Position numbers and translations under genes: made by a program
Shown here: piece by piece, positions 1 through 7,466 of the stretch
Position numbering within the stretch: the stretch's first letter is position 1
Layout: each line of letters starts with the position of its first letter
Origin: a virus
Virus record (IMG/VR): IMGVR_UViG_3300046747_000237
Location: 1 to 60,075 of that record
DNA: 60,075 nucleotides
Strand: one strand, 5' to 3'
The notes under the pieces: model-generated
Told to the model about the DNA's origin: nothing
Seen by the model: the letters and a program-made list of their open reading frames with translations, nothing else
Database searches by the model: none

Positions 1-127
1 GCTCGCGGGGAACGCCGTCGCGTTGAGCGTGAGCTCCGCGAGCAGCGTGTTGCCGGCGAGCGCGGTGTCTGCGTCAGTGGGACGAGTACCGCTGTACACG
101 CGGACAAAGCCCGAGTTGTAGGACGCG
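1..127. repeat. 127-bp direct terminal repeat (left copy), contig closure overlap
   Basis: These 127 bases are identical to the last 127 bases of the window (59949-60075). A minus-strand gene reads without interruption across the join, which supports a circular or circularly permuted molecule of 59,948 unique bases. A length of exactly 127 is a common largest assembly k-mer, so I read this as an assembly overlap rather than a biological terminal repeat. Confidence 0.9.
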
Positions 128-174
128 CGAATGGCGTCGAGCATGATGCCGCGTTGGACGACGGTGGTCTTCAT
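1..174 (-). CDS. Small tail-associated protein, N-terminal part (gene continues at 60075-59718)
   Basis: Joined across the contig ends, this reads as one 134-residue protein starting at ATG 174 (MKTTVVQRGI...) and ending at 59718. The C-terminal half is rich in Thr, Val, Ser and Ala in alternating beta-strand-like stretches with little charge, as in small virion beta-sandwich proteins. It is the first gene of a minus-strand unit followed, 2 nt after its stop, by the large adhesin-like protein ending at 57814, so a tail or tail-fibre accessory role is inferred. An AGGCCA-type promoter lies immediately upstream, putting the start codon at the predicted transcription start. I do not recognise a named family. 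Confidence 0.8.
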   Translation of the reverse strand, partial: MKTTVVQRGIMLDAIRASYNSGFVRVYSGTRPTDADTALAGNTLLAELTLNATAFPAS

Positions 175-180
175 GCTGCG

Positions 181-210
181 ATGAGACGCGCGCAGACACT
201 CAGCTGGCCT
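181..210 (-). promoter_or_regulatory. AGGCCA-class late promoter, leftward (drives 174 to 57814)
   Basis: On the minus strand AGGCCA (210-205) is followed by 18 nt and the hexamer TCTCAT (186-181); ATG 174 begins 7 nt after its last T, so the start codon would be at +1. Spacing matches the ten other sites exactly; only the conserved A in the second position of the -10 is missing. It is divergent from, and 5 nt away from, the rightward site at 216-245. Confidence 0.55.
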
Positions 211-215
211 GACGC

Positions 216-245
216 GGGCCAGGCAGAAACGCGCGCGCGTAGCGT
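216..245 (+). promoter_or_regulatory. AGGCCA-class late promoter, rightward (portal operon)
   Basis: GGGCCA (216-221), 18-nt spacer, -10 hexamer TAGCGT (240-245); ATG 254 lies 9 nt downstream of the final T. The -10 is identical to the one at 8262-8267. With the leftward site at 181-210 it forms a compact divergent promoter pair that separates the two late transcription directions. Confidence 0.65.
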
Positions 246-253
246 CGGCTACG

Positions 254-478
254 ATGGCCGTCGACGCAGAATCCTTCCTCGCGCTCTGCAAAGAGCTCCG
301 CACACTCGGCGCCTGCAAGGTCGAGGGCTGGGGCTTCTCGGCGGTGTTCGTGCCAGCCGATGGCGCGCACCTTCCCAAGCCCGCTACGCCCGCCAAGAAA
401 GCCGCGAAGCGCAGTGACGAGCCCACGTCCGCTGAGAAGCGCGAGGCGATGTACAAGCGCGAGCTGGGGGCCACCTGA
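254..478 (+). CDS. Small protein upstream of portal
   Basis: 74 residues, MAVDAESFLAL..., followed by a Lys/Ala/Pro-rich charged C-terminal half. It begins 9 nt after the AGGCCA-class -10, with no room for a normal Shine-Dalgarno, and its TGA overlaps the portal ATG (ATG at 478), which implies translational coupling. Function not recognised; position before the portal resembles small head-associated or terminase-linked genes, but the small terminase candidate is elsewhere (51202). Confidence 0.75.
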   Translation: MAVDAESFLALCKELRTLGACKVEGWGFSAVFVPADGAHLPKPATPAKKAAKRSDEPTSAEKREAMYKRELGAT

Positions 479-2445
479 TGGCCCGCAGAGGCGACGACGA
501 CGCAGGCAAGGCGACCGCCTCGCGCTGGTACCTGGCCGACAAGAACAAGGCCCACAGCGCCGTGGCGGTGACGTGCGACTACATCCGCTCGCAGCAGTCC
601 GACCAGCGCCGCGAGATGCGGCACCACATGGAGCTGTACTCGGCCGGCAACGTCGCGGGCCTGGGCAGCACCGGCGAGACTGCAGCAGACCGCCTATTCC
701 GCTACATGTACACGGGCCGGGCCGCGAGCCGCTTCAACATGTCCGCAGCGGTCTGTGACACCGCGCTGAGCATGATCGCGCAAGCGCCTGCCGTGCCGCA
801 GTACCTCACGGTGAGCGGTGACTTCGGGCTGCAGAGGAAGGCCGAGAAGCGCTCCCAGGTCTTGCAGTGCCAGATGAACGACTTGGCCACCGACATCCTC
901 ACCGAGGCGTTCTTGGACGCCTGCAAGGTGGGCTCAGGCTTCATCACCGGCTACCTCGACGAAGAGGGCTTGCCGGTGCTCGAGCGCGTGCATCCGCTCG
1001 AGATCCTTGTCGAGCACGCCGACGGCATCAACGGTGCGCCGCGCTCGATCCACCGCGTGAGGCTGCGTAGCCGTGAGGTGCTCAAGGCTGAGTACCCGGC
1101 GCAGGCGTGGGAGATCGAGAAAGCACCGGCGCCGAGCTCCGACTGCGTCAGCGCGTTCTTCCTGGAGCGGGTGGCCTCGGGCTCCGACATGATCGAGGTG
1201 TACGAGTCGCACCACCTGCGTAGCTCCAAGCGTGCGAAGGACGGGCGCCACACGATCTGCCTGCAGACCGCGACGCTGCTCGACGAGAGTTTCGACGTTG
1301 ACGAGCTCCCGTATCCACAGGTCCGCTACCGCAAGCGAGACTTCGGGTTCTTCGGCGCAGGCCTGGTCGAGGCGACGCGCGAGCCTCAGAACCGCGTCAA
1401 CGAGCTGATCGAGCGCGTGGCGCGCGGCCAGGACCTCGCGAGTACGCTGATCATCGCCAACCCCAACGGCGAGGGCGCGGTCAAGACCGAGCAGCTGAGC
1501 AACGAGATCGGGCTGATCGTCAACTACGACCCTGAGGTCGGCCCGCCGCAGCTGATGAAGTGGGACGGCACGCTGAGCGACCTGCAAGAGCAGATCGACC
1601 TCGAGTTCGAGCGCGTGCTCAAGGTCGAGGGCCTCTCTCAGGAGCAGGTCAACGGCGAGGGCGCAGGCGACGGGCTGACGAGCGGCGTGGCTGTGCGCGC
1701 TGCCGACGACGTGCAGTCTCGCCGGCTGGTCGCCCCCACCAAGCGCTACCAGAGCTTTTGCATCGACGTCGCCAAGCTGCTCGAGCGGCTCAACGACGAA
1801 GCGGTGCGCGAGAGCGACGGCGAGTTCACGGTCACCGGCAAGGCCACCGAGGGGCGGCGCACGTTCCTCGAGTCGTCGAAGTGGGCCGAGCTCGCGATCC
1901 CTGACGGCCAGGTCAACATCGTCATGGCGCCGATGTCCGCGCTGCCGACGACGCCACAGGGCAAGTGGGCTGCCGTGCAGGAGTGGATCGGGAGCGGCTT
2001 CATCTCGCAGCAGTACGCGATGTCGCTGCTGCAGTTCCCCGACATCGACGCCTACGCGGACCTCGAGCTCGCGCACCTCGACATGGTGCAGTGGCAGATC
2101 ACGCAGCTGCTCGACGGCAAGCCTGTGCTGCCCACGCCGCGCCAGAACCTCCAGATCGCGATGGACCTCGGCACCAAGAGCGAGCTCAAGGCGATGATGA
2201 TGCATGCGCCGGACAACATCATAGATTTGATGGAAAATTTCCTCGTCGCCTGCGGAAACATGCTCAAGGCTGCGCAGCCCCCTGCCCCGCCGATGCCTGT
2301 GCCGATGCAGGGTCCGGCGCCTGGTGGGCCGCCAGGAGCTCGCCCGCCTGGGCCGCTGCCACAGGGGCCGGTCGCGCCGATGGGGCCGCCTGTGATGCAG
2401 CCTAGACCGCAACAGCCTGTGATGCGTCCGGGGGTGGCAGCGTGA
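478..2445 (+). CDS. Portal protein (podovirus type)
   Basis: 655 residues. Portal proteins form the dodecameric channel at the capsid vertex through which DNA is packaged and ejected. Length, an N-terminal segment describing a capsid-binding helical region, central basic/aromatic segments such as YPQVRYRKRDFGFFGAGL (about residues 279-297) and a long helical part before a Pro/Met-rich disordered C-terminal tail (about 600-655) fit T7/P22-like head-tail connectors. It is followed downstream by scaffold and major capsid genes, the usual podovirus order. Identification rests on overall pattern and position, not on a short diagnostic motif. Confidence 0.85.
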   Translation: MARRGDDDAGKATASRWYLADKNKAHSAVAVTCDYIRSQQSDQRREMRHHMELYSAGNVAGLGSTGETAADRLFRYMYTGRAASRFNMSAAVCDTALSMIAQAPAVPQYLTVSGDFGLQRKAEKRSQVLQCQMNDLATDILTEAFLDACKVGSGFITGYLDEEGLPVLERVHPLEILVEHADGINGAPRSIHRVRLRSREVLKAEYPAQAWEIEKAPAPSSDCVSAFFLERVASGSDMIEVYESHHLRSSKRAKDGRHTICLQTATLLDESFDVDELPYPQVRYRKRDFGFFGAGLVEATREPQNRVNELIERVARGQDLASTLIIANPNGEGAVKTEQLSNEIGLIVNYDPEVGPPQLMKWDGTLSDLQEQIDLEFERVLKVEGLSQEQVNGEGAGDGLTSGVAVRAADDVQSRRLVAPTKRYQSFCIDVAKLLERLNDEAVRESDGEFTVTGKATEGRRTFLESSKWAELAIPDGQVNIVMAPMSALPTTPQGKWAAVQEWIGSGFISQQYAMSLLQFPDIDAYADLELAHLDMVQWQITQLLDGKPVLPTPRQNLQIAMDLGTKSELKAMMMHAPDNIIDLMENFLVACGNMLKAAQPPAPPMPVPMQGPAPGGPPGARPPGPLPQGPVAPMGPPVMQPRPQQPVMRPGVAA

Positions 2446-2585
2446 TCGCCCCGCTCGTCCTCGCTGGTCTGCTCAGCTTCGTCGGCGTCGGCGACGTGCC
2501 GCGTAGTCCGTGGCACGCGTGGCCGCGCACCGAGTGGACGTATCTCGGGCGCGCGACGTCGCGGCCCAAGTCGAGGTCGTGGTGA
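2442..2585 (+). CDS. Small hydrophobic protein
   Basis: 47 residues starting at GTG 2442, which overlaps the portal TGA (GTGA). Residues 2-17 (IAPLVLAGLLSFVGVG) form a short hydrophobic stretch that could be a signal or membrane segment; the rest is basic. It overlaps the next gene by GTGA as well, which supports it being a translated link in the operon. Function unknown. Confidence 0.5.
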   Translation: MIAPLVLAGLLSFVGVGDVPRSPWHAWPRTEWTYLGRATSRPKSRSW

Positions 2586-2740
2586 TCTTCGGCGTCCTCG
2601 GCCTCTGGTACCTCAGCGCCGGCAACTACTTCGCTGCCGAGTGCGTGATGTTCGCCGAGGTCTGCACGCACCTCGCGATCGCAGCGGCGTGGTTATCGTG
2701 GGCGTTTGTCAGGAGCTTGCACCATGAACGTCTGGGTTGA
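2582..2740 (+). CDS. Two-segment membrane protein
   Basis: 52 residues from GTG 2582, overlapping the preceding stop. Nearly the whole chain is hydrophobic (VIFGVLGLWYLSAG and MFAEVCTHLAIAAAWLSWAF), consistent with two transmembrane helices. An in-frame GTG at 2510 would extend it by 24 residues, but the 2582 start gives the GTGA coupling seen throughout the genome. Function unknown. Confidence 0.5.
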   Translation: MIFGVLGLWYLSAGNYFAAECVMFAEVCTHLAIAAAWLSWAFVRSLHHERLG

Positions 2741-2939
2741 GGCGCCACCACAAGAGACCGCGACACGTCGCAGCGAGCGCCTGGTGCTGCACGGGCTGCG
2801 TTGCGGCAAGCACAGCATCGCTGCGCTGAGCTATCACATCGGCAGCGACAGCAAGGGCGTCGATGCGCGCGATGCACTCGAGCGGCTGGAGAAGCGCGGC
2901 AAGGTGAAGCGCACGGAGCGTGGCTGGGAGCTGGCGTGA
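2724..2939 (+). CDS. Winged-helix-like DNA-binding protein
   Basis: 71 residues, ATG 2724. The pattern ...LRCGKHSIAALSYHIGSD... followed by ...ALERLEKRGKVKRTERGWEL looks like a helix-turn-helix with a beta-wing, as in small phage winged-helix proteins that decide restart or replication functions. It overlaps the membrane gene before it by 17 nt and the next gene by GTGA. A regulatory role in late expression is possible but unproven. Confidence 0.6.
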   Translation: MNVWVEAPPQETATRRSERLVLHGLRCGKHSIAALSYHIGSDSKGVDARDALERLEKRGKVKRTERGWELA

Positions 2940-3100
2940 CGCGCATGCCATACGCCGCTCGCCGCACCGGCACAGGCACCATGCTGCTGCTGTATCGCGG
3001 AGGGGCCAAGCACCGCACGCACTACGCGTCGCAGTCGCCGTGGTCTGACGCGACGCAGAGGCGCTTTCGCTGGCAGGTCTACCCAGGCGGCAAGCGGTGA
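2936..3100 (+). CDS. Small basic protein
   Basis: 54 residues from GTG 2936 (or ATG 2945, MPYAARRTG...). Strongly basic with many Arg/Trp/Tyr residues, ending YPGGKR. Start and stop both overlap neighbours by GTGA. No family recognised. Confidence 0.45.
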   Translation: MTRMPYAARRTGTGTMLLLYRGGAKHRTHYASQSPWSDATQRRFRWQVYPGGKR

Positions 3101-3189
3101 GCGCGATACGCGGCGCCGGCTACGCGCTGTTGATCGAGGCGGTGGTGGGGCTCGCTGTGCTACTGGTGGTGCGGTACGCGCACTGTTAG
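3097..3189 (+). CDS. Single-span membrane peptide
   Basis: 30 residues from GTG 3097: a short polar start then LLIEAVVGLAVLLVVRYAHC, one clear transmembrane helix. Its TAG overlaps the stop codon of the convergent gene 3186-3581. Function unknown. Confidence 0.45.
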   Translation: MSAIRGAGYALLIEAVVGLAVLLVVRYAHC

Positions 3190-3581
3190 CGAACGGTGAT
3201 GACGCCGCGCTTGTGGTCGACGCTCTCGACGGCGACCGACGCGCTGCCGAATATCAGCGAGCGCATGAACGCCGCCTCGGTCGCCCGCCAGAAGCCTTCG
3301 TCGTACGTGATCGACCACTTGCCATCGCGCTGCACTGCGCCGAAGCCAAACTCGAAGTGCTCGGCGTCGTCGGGGTTGGCGTAGGAGAAGACGCGGTCGT
3401 ACTCGCCAGCCTCGTCGGCGACAAAGTGCGTCTTGCGGCCAGGCACCGGTCGGAACGCATCCTCAAAGCCTCCGCGCAGGCGTGCGATGTGCGGCTCGCC
3501 GGGGCGCGAGTACCAACGTGCAGGCTCCGCAGCAACGCAGTAGTCACCGAAGCACAGGCGCTCGAAGGCTTCGCGGGTCAT
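3186..3581 (-). CDS. Hypothetical protein in leftward two-gene island
   Basis: 131 residues, ATG 3581, MTREAFERLCF... with many aromatic residues and a beta-rich look (Trp, Tyr, Phe spaced along the chain). It is transcribed against the surrounding head genes together with 3578-3775, the pair overlapping by ATGA. An inverted two-gene island between portal and scaffold is a typical place for a moron or an insertion. No family recognised. Confidence 0.7.
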   Translation of the reverse strand: MTREAFERLCFGDYCVAAEPARWYSRPGEPHIARLRGGFEDAFRPVPGRKTHFVADEAGEYDRVFSYANPDDAEHFEFGFGAVQRDGKWSITYDEGFWRATEAAFMRSLIFGSASVAVESVDHKRGVITVR

Positions 3582-3775
3582 GGCTGCTTCAGCGCCTCAC
3601 GCTCCCAGATGTCGCGCGCGGACTGTGGGATCTCGTGCCAACCAAGGCAGGGCAGAGGCTTCCCCACCTGCTCCGCGATCTTGTCCGTAAACCAGTCGAG
3701 CGGCGTTGTGTCGATCGAGTCCCACAGCCGCTGACCTGGAGTGCGCGTGTCTGGCTTCTGATCGGAACCGTCCAT
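3578..3775 (-). CDS. Small hypothetical protein
   Basis: 65 residues, ATG 3775, ending in ALKQP. Acidic/aromatic composition, PLDWFTDKIAEQVGKPLPC and DIWEREALKQP suggest a small helical protein. First gene of the leftward island; its stop overlaps the ATG of 3186-3581. Function unknown. Confidence 0.6.
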   Translation of the reverse strand: MDGSDQKPDTRTPGQRLWDSIDTTPLDWFTDKIAEQVGKPLPCLGWHEIPQSARDIWEREALKQP

Positions 3776-3805
3776 CCACCTTACTTACTCCACCACCTGA
3801 GTATC

Positions 3806-3835
3806 AGGCCAGCCCAATCGCACACCAATCAGCCT
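3806..3835 (+). promoter_or_regulatory. AGGCCA-class late promoter (scaffold)
   Basis: AGGCCA (3806-3811), 18-nt spacer, -10 hexamer CAGCCT (3830-3835). The expected transcription start near 3842 gives a leader of about 40 nt before ATG 3882. A perfect small stem-loop, GCGGC-ATTTC-GCCGC (3844-3858), lies at the very 5' end of that leader, followed by an AGAGG ribosome-binding site. Confidence 0.65.
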
Positions 3836-3881
3836 CGCGCTCAGCGGCATTTCGCCGCGACGAAGCAAAGAGGTCGTGAGC

Positions 3882-5114
3882 ATGCGTGTGCGATTCCTGT
3901 CTGTACTGCGTGACGAGGCTGGCGAAGGTGACGGCGGTGGCGACGGCCCCGCAGCAGAGCCGAAAGAGCCAGCCGACAAAGAGCCAAAGCCCAAGGCGAA
4001 AGAACCCGAGCCCGCCAAGCCAAAGACCGTCGGCGACCTGAAGGCCAAGAGCTTCGCCGAGCGCGCCAAAGACGCGACCAAGAACGTCGAGGCGATGCTG
4101 CGCGAAAAGCGCGAGGCCAAGGCAGCTGCGAAGGCGGCTGAGCCGAAGGACGAGCCGGACGACGACGCGCCGGCCAAGCCAGCTGCGAAGGACGAGCCCA
4201 GCGACAAGGCCGACAAGCTCGCCAAGGCGGTCGAGAAGGCTGGCGGCGACGCACCCGACCAGAAGGCCAACGAGACCGACAAGGCGTACGAGGCGCGGCT
4301 GGTGAAGGCGCTACAGGACCTGCGCGGCTCCGAGGTGCAGACCAAGCAGCAGAAGGCCCGCGCGGACGCTGCCGAGCAGAAGGCGGCGCAGCTCGAGAAG
4401 GAAAAGGCCGCGTACGAGAAGCGGCTCGCGCGCGCCAAGACGCCGGAAGAGCGGCTCGAGTTCATGGCGGACGAGATGGGCTGCACGCTCGAGGAGTTCA
4501 TCCGCGACATCAACGACAACAAGACGCGCCTGCCCGGACAGCGCGCCAAGCTCGACCCCGCGGTCCAAGCTGAGATCGAGGCCATCAAGGCAGAGAACCA
4601 GCGCCTGGCCAAGATCGCTGAGGAGCGAGACACAAAAGAGAAGTCAGAGGCTCAGCAGCGCACGTTCACCGAGCACGTGACGCAGGCCGGCAAGTGGCTC
4701 ACCGACAACGCAGCGGAGTTCCCACTGCTGCAGGCGATCCCATGGGCAGCGCAGAACATCGTCAACGGCGCCTACAAGAACGGCGGCGACATGGGCGAGC
4801 CTGCGCGCAAGCTGCAGGAGAGCATCCTCAACGACTTCTTGCCGCTGCTCGACCGTGACGACGCGTGGAAGATGCTCGACGGCAAGCTCAGCAAAGAGGC
4901 CAAGGAGAAGCTCACCAAGCGGTTCGGGGCGCAGGCTGTGAAGGCTGCTGTGGTGACGGTGCCGGAGCATACGCGCAAGCCGCCTAGCAAGGTGACGAGC
5001 GAGGCTGCGGTGCCGGAGAAGGGGGCGAAAGGGATGAGCGAGAACGATCGCAAGCGTATTGCGACGGCGAAGCTCGACCGCTTCTTGGCTGAGCGCAAGA
5101 CCGCCCGCGGCTAA
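3882..5114 (+). CDS. Putative capsid scaffolding protein
   Basis: 410 residues from ATG 3882 (an in-frame GTG at 3876 is less well spaced from the AGAGG ribosome-binding site). Extremely rich in Lys, Glu, Ala and Asp, with long predicted helices and coiled coil (about residues 45-250), as in the procapsid scaffold of podoviruses, which binds the inside of the capsid shell and leaves before or during packaging. Placement directly between portal and major capsid gene supports this. It has its own late promoter. No protease motif was seen, so the scaffold is probably not self-cleaving. Confidence 0.8.
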   Translation: MRVRFLSVLRDEAGEGDGGGDGPAAEPKEPADKEPKPKAKEPEPAKPKTVGDLKAKSFAERAKDATKNVEAMLREKREAKAAAKAAEPKDEPDDDAPAKPAAKDEPSDKADKLAKAVEKAGGDAPDQKANETDKAYEARLVKALQDLRGSEVQTKQQKARADAAEQKAAQLEKEKAAYEKRLARAKTPEERLEFMADEMGCTLEEFIRDINDNKTRLPGQRAKLDPAVQAEIEAIKAENQRLAKIAEERDTKEKSEAQQRTFTEHVTQAGKWLTDNAAEFPLLQAIPWAAQNIVNGAYKNGGDMGEPARKLQESILNDFLPLLDRDDAWKMLDGKLSKEAKEKLTKRFGAQAVKAAVVTVPEHTRKPPSKVTSEAAVPEKGAKGMSENDRKRIATAKLDRFLAERKTARG

Positions 5115-5117
5115 CGC

Positions 5118-5147
5118 AGGCCACCCCAGGCGCGCGTCTGACAGTCT
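5118..5147 (+). promoter_or_regulatory. AGGCCA-class late promoter (major capsid)
   Basis: AGGCCA (5118-5123), 18-nt spacer, -10 hexamer CAGTCT (5142-5147), placed right after the scaffold stop. It would give the capsid gene a leader of about 180 nt, the longest in the genome. Confidence 0.65.
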
Positions 5148-5153
5148 GGTGGA

Positions 5154-5336
5154 GCCTGACTGTTGAGACGTGCGCCGGTGAGCAAGCAAGCGCGCGCGAC
5201 TCGACCAGACGGTGAGCAAAGGCCTTCCCCGAGGTGAGCAAGCGAGTCGGGAAACCAGGCGATGCGCATTCCGCGCGTCTGCCGCCCGAACACTCAGATC
5301 TCACAGGTCCCTGATCGGGACCGGACGGCCTTTCTC
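5154..5336 (+). promoter_or_regulatory. Long structured leader of the major capsid mRNA
   Basis: This untranslated stretch holds three direct copies of GGTGAGCAA (5177, 5211, 5233), an inverted pair CGACTCG (5197-5203) / CGAGTCG (5243-5249), and a perfect hairpin GGTCCC-TGATC-GGGACC about 20 nt before the capsid start. Each GGTGAGCAA contains a GTG codon in a different reading frame. Such leaders often set translation rate or mRNA stability of very abundant proteins; that role is inference. Confidence 0.45.
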
Positions 5337-6599
5337 ATGGCAATGGATTCCAGCGCAGCCTCGTTTTTGTACCGCCAGCTGTACGCTGACGGCATCGATC
5401 AAGAGGCGCTTGTTCGCAACAAGCCGCTCATGCAGTGGACGAAGAACGACACCGACTTCACCAACGACCTTGGCTTCAAAATCCCGGCGCCCTACGTCAA
5501 TCCGCAGGGCATCGCGGCGACTAACGCTGCCGCGAACAACGCGGAGGTCTCGTCCAAGGGCGTGACGTTCACCGTCCCCCAGCGTCACCACTACGCGTTC
5601 ATGAAGATCGACGGCGACGTCGTTCGAAACACCATCAACGGCGGCTCGACGTCGCAGTTCACCAACATCCTAACGCGAGAGGTCGACGGCGTTACCGAGG
5701 CGATCGGCGCGGAGATCCACCAGCGGATGTACGGCGAGAAGACGGGCGTGCGCTCGTACCTGAGCGCCACCTCCAGCATCACGACCAACGTCCTGACGCT
5801 GGCCAACGCTGAGGACACGCAGTTCTACGAGCCGAACATGCGCTGCGTGCTCGTGGATCCCGCCACGGGCTTCTCGCGCACTGGCACGGCGTTCGTCATC
5901 AAGACGGTGGACCCCATCACGTCGACCTTGACGATCACCGACACGGCAGGCGCCAACGTCAACCTCAACGCCGCCTTCGCGGCGGCTGCGGTGAGCGACG
6001 GCCTGGCTCGCGAGACCTTCGCGAGCGCCTCGGGCGGCATCGATTTTGACGGTCTGAAGGCGTGGATCCCCTCGACCGTGTCGATCTCCGACTCCTTCAA
6101 CGGCGTCAACCGGTCGCTGTACCGCACGCGCCTTGCCGGCGTGTACGTGGACGCCTCGGCGCTCCCCATCCGCAACGGTTTCATCAAGGCGCTCGCGGTG
6201 GCTAAGGGCCAGGTCGGCTCGATGTTCGAGTCGAAGTCTCCCTTCTTCATCAATCCCAAGAACCTCGCCCAGATCATCCAGACCGTGGAGTCGACCAAGA
6301 TCAACTCCGTATCCCTGGACGACAAGTACGGCATCGGACTCGAGGCTGTCGAAGTCTTCGGACACAAGTTCGTGGAAGACTCCATGTGCCCGGTCAACGA
6401 GGCGTACCTCATCGGCAAGAACGCGCTCGTGCGCGGCACCTGCGGAAAGCAACCGCAGATCGACGATCAAGACGGGGAAGATTTTTGGTTTGATCGAATC
6501 AACGGCAAGTTGATGGCAGTTCTTGCCCACGACGGTTGTGTGGCCGGGCTCCAGCCGTACAATTTGATGCGCGTCGTCCTCCCGAACGTCGCTCTCTAA
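5337..6599 (+). CDS. Major capsid protein
   Basis: 420 residues from ATG 5337 (MAMDSSAAS...); the open frame extends 25 codons further but that part has no start context. It builds the icosahedral shell. Long beta-rich sequence with high Asn/Thr/Ala and low Lys/Glu, an insertion-type region around residues 150-220 and a conserved-looking C-terminal half (FFINPKNLAQIIQTV...) resemble HK97-fold capsid proteins of podoviruses. Position after scaffold, a dedicated promoter and a strong following terminator fit the most expressed virion gene. Confidence 0.85.
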   Translation: MAMDSSAASFLYRQLYADGIDQEALVRNKPLMQWTKNDTDFTNDLGFKIPAPYVNPQGIAATNAAANNAEVSSKGVTFTVPQRHHYAFMKIDGDVVRNTINGGSTSQFTNILTREVDGVTEAIGAEIHQRMYGEKTGVRSYLSATSSITTNVLTLANAEDTQFYEPNMRCVLVDPATGFSRTGTAFVIKTVDPITSTLTITDTAGANVNLNAAFAAAAVSDGLARETFASASGGIDFDGLKAWIPSTVSISDSFNGVNRSLYRTRLAGVYVDASALPIRNGFIKALAVAKGQVGSMFESKSPFFINPKNLAQIIQTVESTKINSVSLDDKYGIGLEAVEVFGHKFVEDSMCPVNEAYLIGKNALVRGTCGKQPQIDDQDGEDFWFDRINGKLMAVLAHDGCVAGLQPYNLMRVVLPNVAL

Positions 6600-6621
6600 C
6601 CCTCCACACCTGACTATTTGA

Positions 6622-6650
6622 GCGGCTGGTGCAGAAATGCGCCGGCCGTT
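6622..6650 (+). terminator. Rho-independent terminator after the capsid gene
   Basis: An 11-bp stem (GCGGCTGGTGC / GCGCCGGCCGT, three G-U pairs) with a 6-nt AGAAAT loop (6622-6649) is followed by TTCTTG. It begins 23 nt after the capsid stop and isolates the HNH gene downstream. Confidence 0.7.
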
Positions 6651-6660
6651 CTTGCATCCG

Positions 6661-6679
6661 TATAATCTGACTGTCAGAT
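6661..6679 (+). promoter_or_regulatory. Consensus -10 box and operator-like palindrome before HNH gene
   Basis: TATAAT at 6661-6666 is the only perfect sigma70 -10 box noticed before a structural-region gene. It overlaps a perfect palindrome ATCTGAC-T-GTCAGAT (6665-6679) that ends at the HNH start codon. No good -35 was found 16-18 nt upstream. The layout suggests an independently expressed, possibly self-regulated gene. Confidence 0.5.
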
Positions 6680-7438
6680 ATGGGGATGACTGTTTGCTCG
6701 GTAGACGGCTGCGGCGGCACGGGGAAGATCATCAAAGGCCTGTGCCAGCGCTGCTACCTGAAGGACTACTACCGCAAGCACGCGGAGAAGCTCAAGCAGC
6801 GCACGCGTGACTGGGTAAAGGCCAACACAGAGCGGGCGCGCGCCAACGACAAGAAGAAGCGCGAAGCCAAGCCGGAGAAGTACGCCTCCTACAGCACTGC
6901 TTGGCTCAAGCGAAACCCCGACTACCCGAAGGAGCACTACTACGCCAACCGCGAGGAGCTACTGGCGAAGAGCAAGGCTTGGCGGGAGGCCAATGTGGAT
7001 CTGCGCCGAGAGCGTCGGCAGGCCGAGTACTACGCCGACGTTGAAAAGTCGCGCGAGCTGGCGCGTGCGGCGCGGAAGAAGCTGAAGGCCAAGAACCCGG
7101 ACGCCTTCAAGGCCTCCGCGAAGCGCTTCAAGGCCAACAACAAAGACAAGGTCAACGCCGACACGCACAGGCGCCGCGCGCGCATCAAGGGCGGCGGCGG
7201 GAGCTACACACGCGCGGACTGGCAGGCCATCCTCGAGCGCTACCAACACACTTGCCCATGCTGCGGCAAGACGGGCGAGAAGCTGACCGTCGACCACGTG
7301 ATCCCGGTCGCGATGGGAGGTAGCTCGAACCCGGACAATTTGCAGCCGCTCTGTCGGTTTTGTAACAACAGCAAGAACGTGCGCCACACCACCCGCTACG
7401 AGCCCTGGCACCTGCAGTCTGCAGACGCCGCCGAGTAG
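6680..7438 (+). CDS. HNH homing endonuclease (free-standing)
   Basis: 252 residues, ATG 6680 (or 6686). N-terminal Cys cluster, then about 130 residues of Lys/Arg/Ala/Glu-rich helix resembling a repeated DNA-binding arm, then a C-terminal HNH domain: CPCCGKTGE, LTVDHVIPVAMGGSSNPDNL, QPLCRFCNNSK (about residues 194-233) with paired zinc cysteines and the catalytic DH. Such enzymes cut DNA lacking the insert. It sits between the capsid terminator and the next late promoter, carries its own promoter, and is dispensable-looking, so an invading mobile gene. Confidence 0.88.
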   Translation: MGMTVCSVDGCGGTGKIIKGLCQRCYLKDYYRKHAEKLKQRTRDWVKANTERARANDKKKREAKPEKYASYSTAWLKRNPDYPKEHYYANREELLAKSKAWREANVDLRRERRQAEYYADVEKSRELARAARKKLKAKNPDAFKASAKRFKANNKDKVNADTHRRRARIKGGGGSYTRADWQAILERYQHTCPCCGKTGEKLTVDHVIPVAMGGSSNPDNLQPLCRFCNNSKNVRHTTRYEPWHLQSADAAE

Positions 7439-7466
7439 GCCAGCGCAGCTCCTGAGTCCTTACCGT
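7437..7466 (+). promoter_or_regulatory. AGGCCA-class late promoter (7538 gene)
   Basis: AGGCCA (7437-7442, overlapping the HNH stop codon), 18-nt spacer, -10 hexamer TACCGT (7461-7466). The predicted start near 7473 is followed by a perfect hairpin GGCACG-TTCC-CGTGCC (7478-7493) and then a GGAAGGA ribosome-binding site before ATG 7538. Confidence 0.65.

Noticed and set aside
934-2412. Long antisense ORF (492 codons) opposite the portal gene
   Set aside because: High-GC third-position bias opens the complementary frame; composition is Arg/His/Leu-rich and has no fold-like pattern, while the sense frame is a clear portal.
3186-3775. Toxin-antitoxin pair in the leftward island
   Set aside because: Neither protein shows a toxin fold motif or a DNA-binding antitoxin domain; only the size and overlap suggested it.
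5212-5565. ORF starting in the capsid leader (VSKGLPRGEQ...)
   Set aside because: It runs into the capsid gene in another frame with Arg/Ser/Thr-rich composition; the leader repeats are more likely regulatory or chance.
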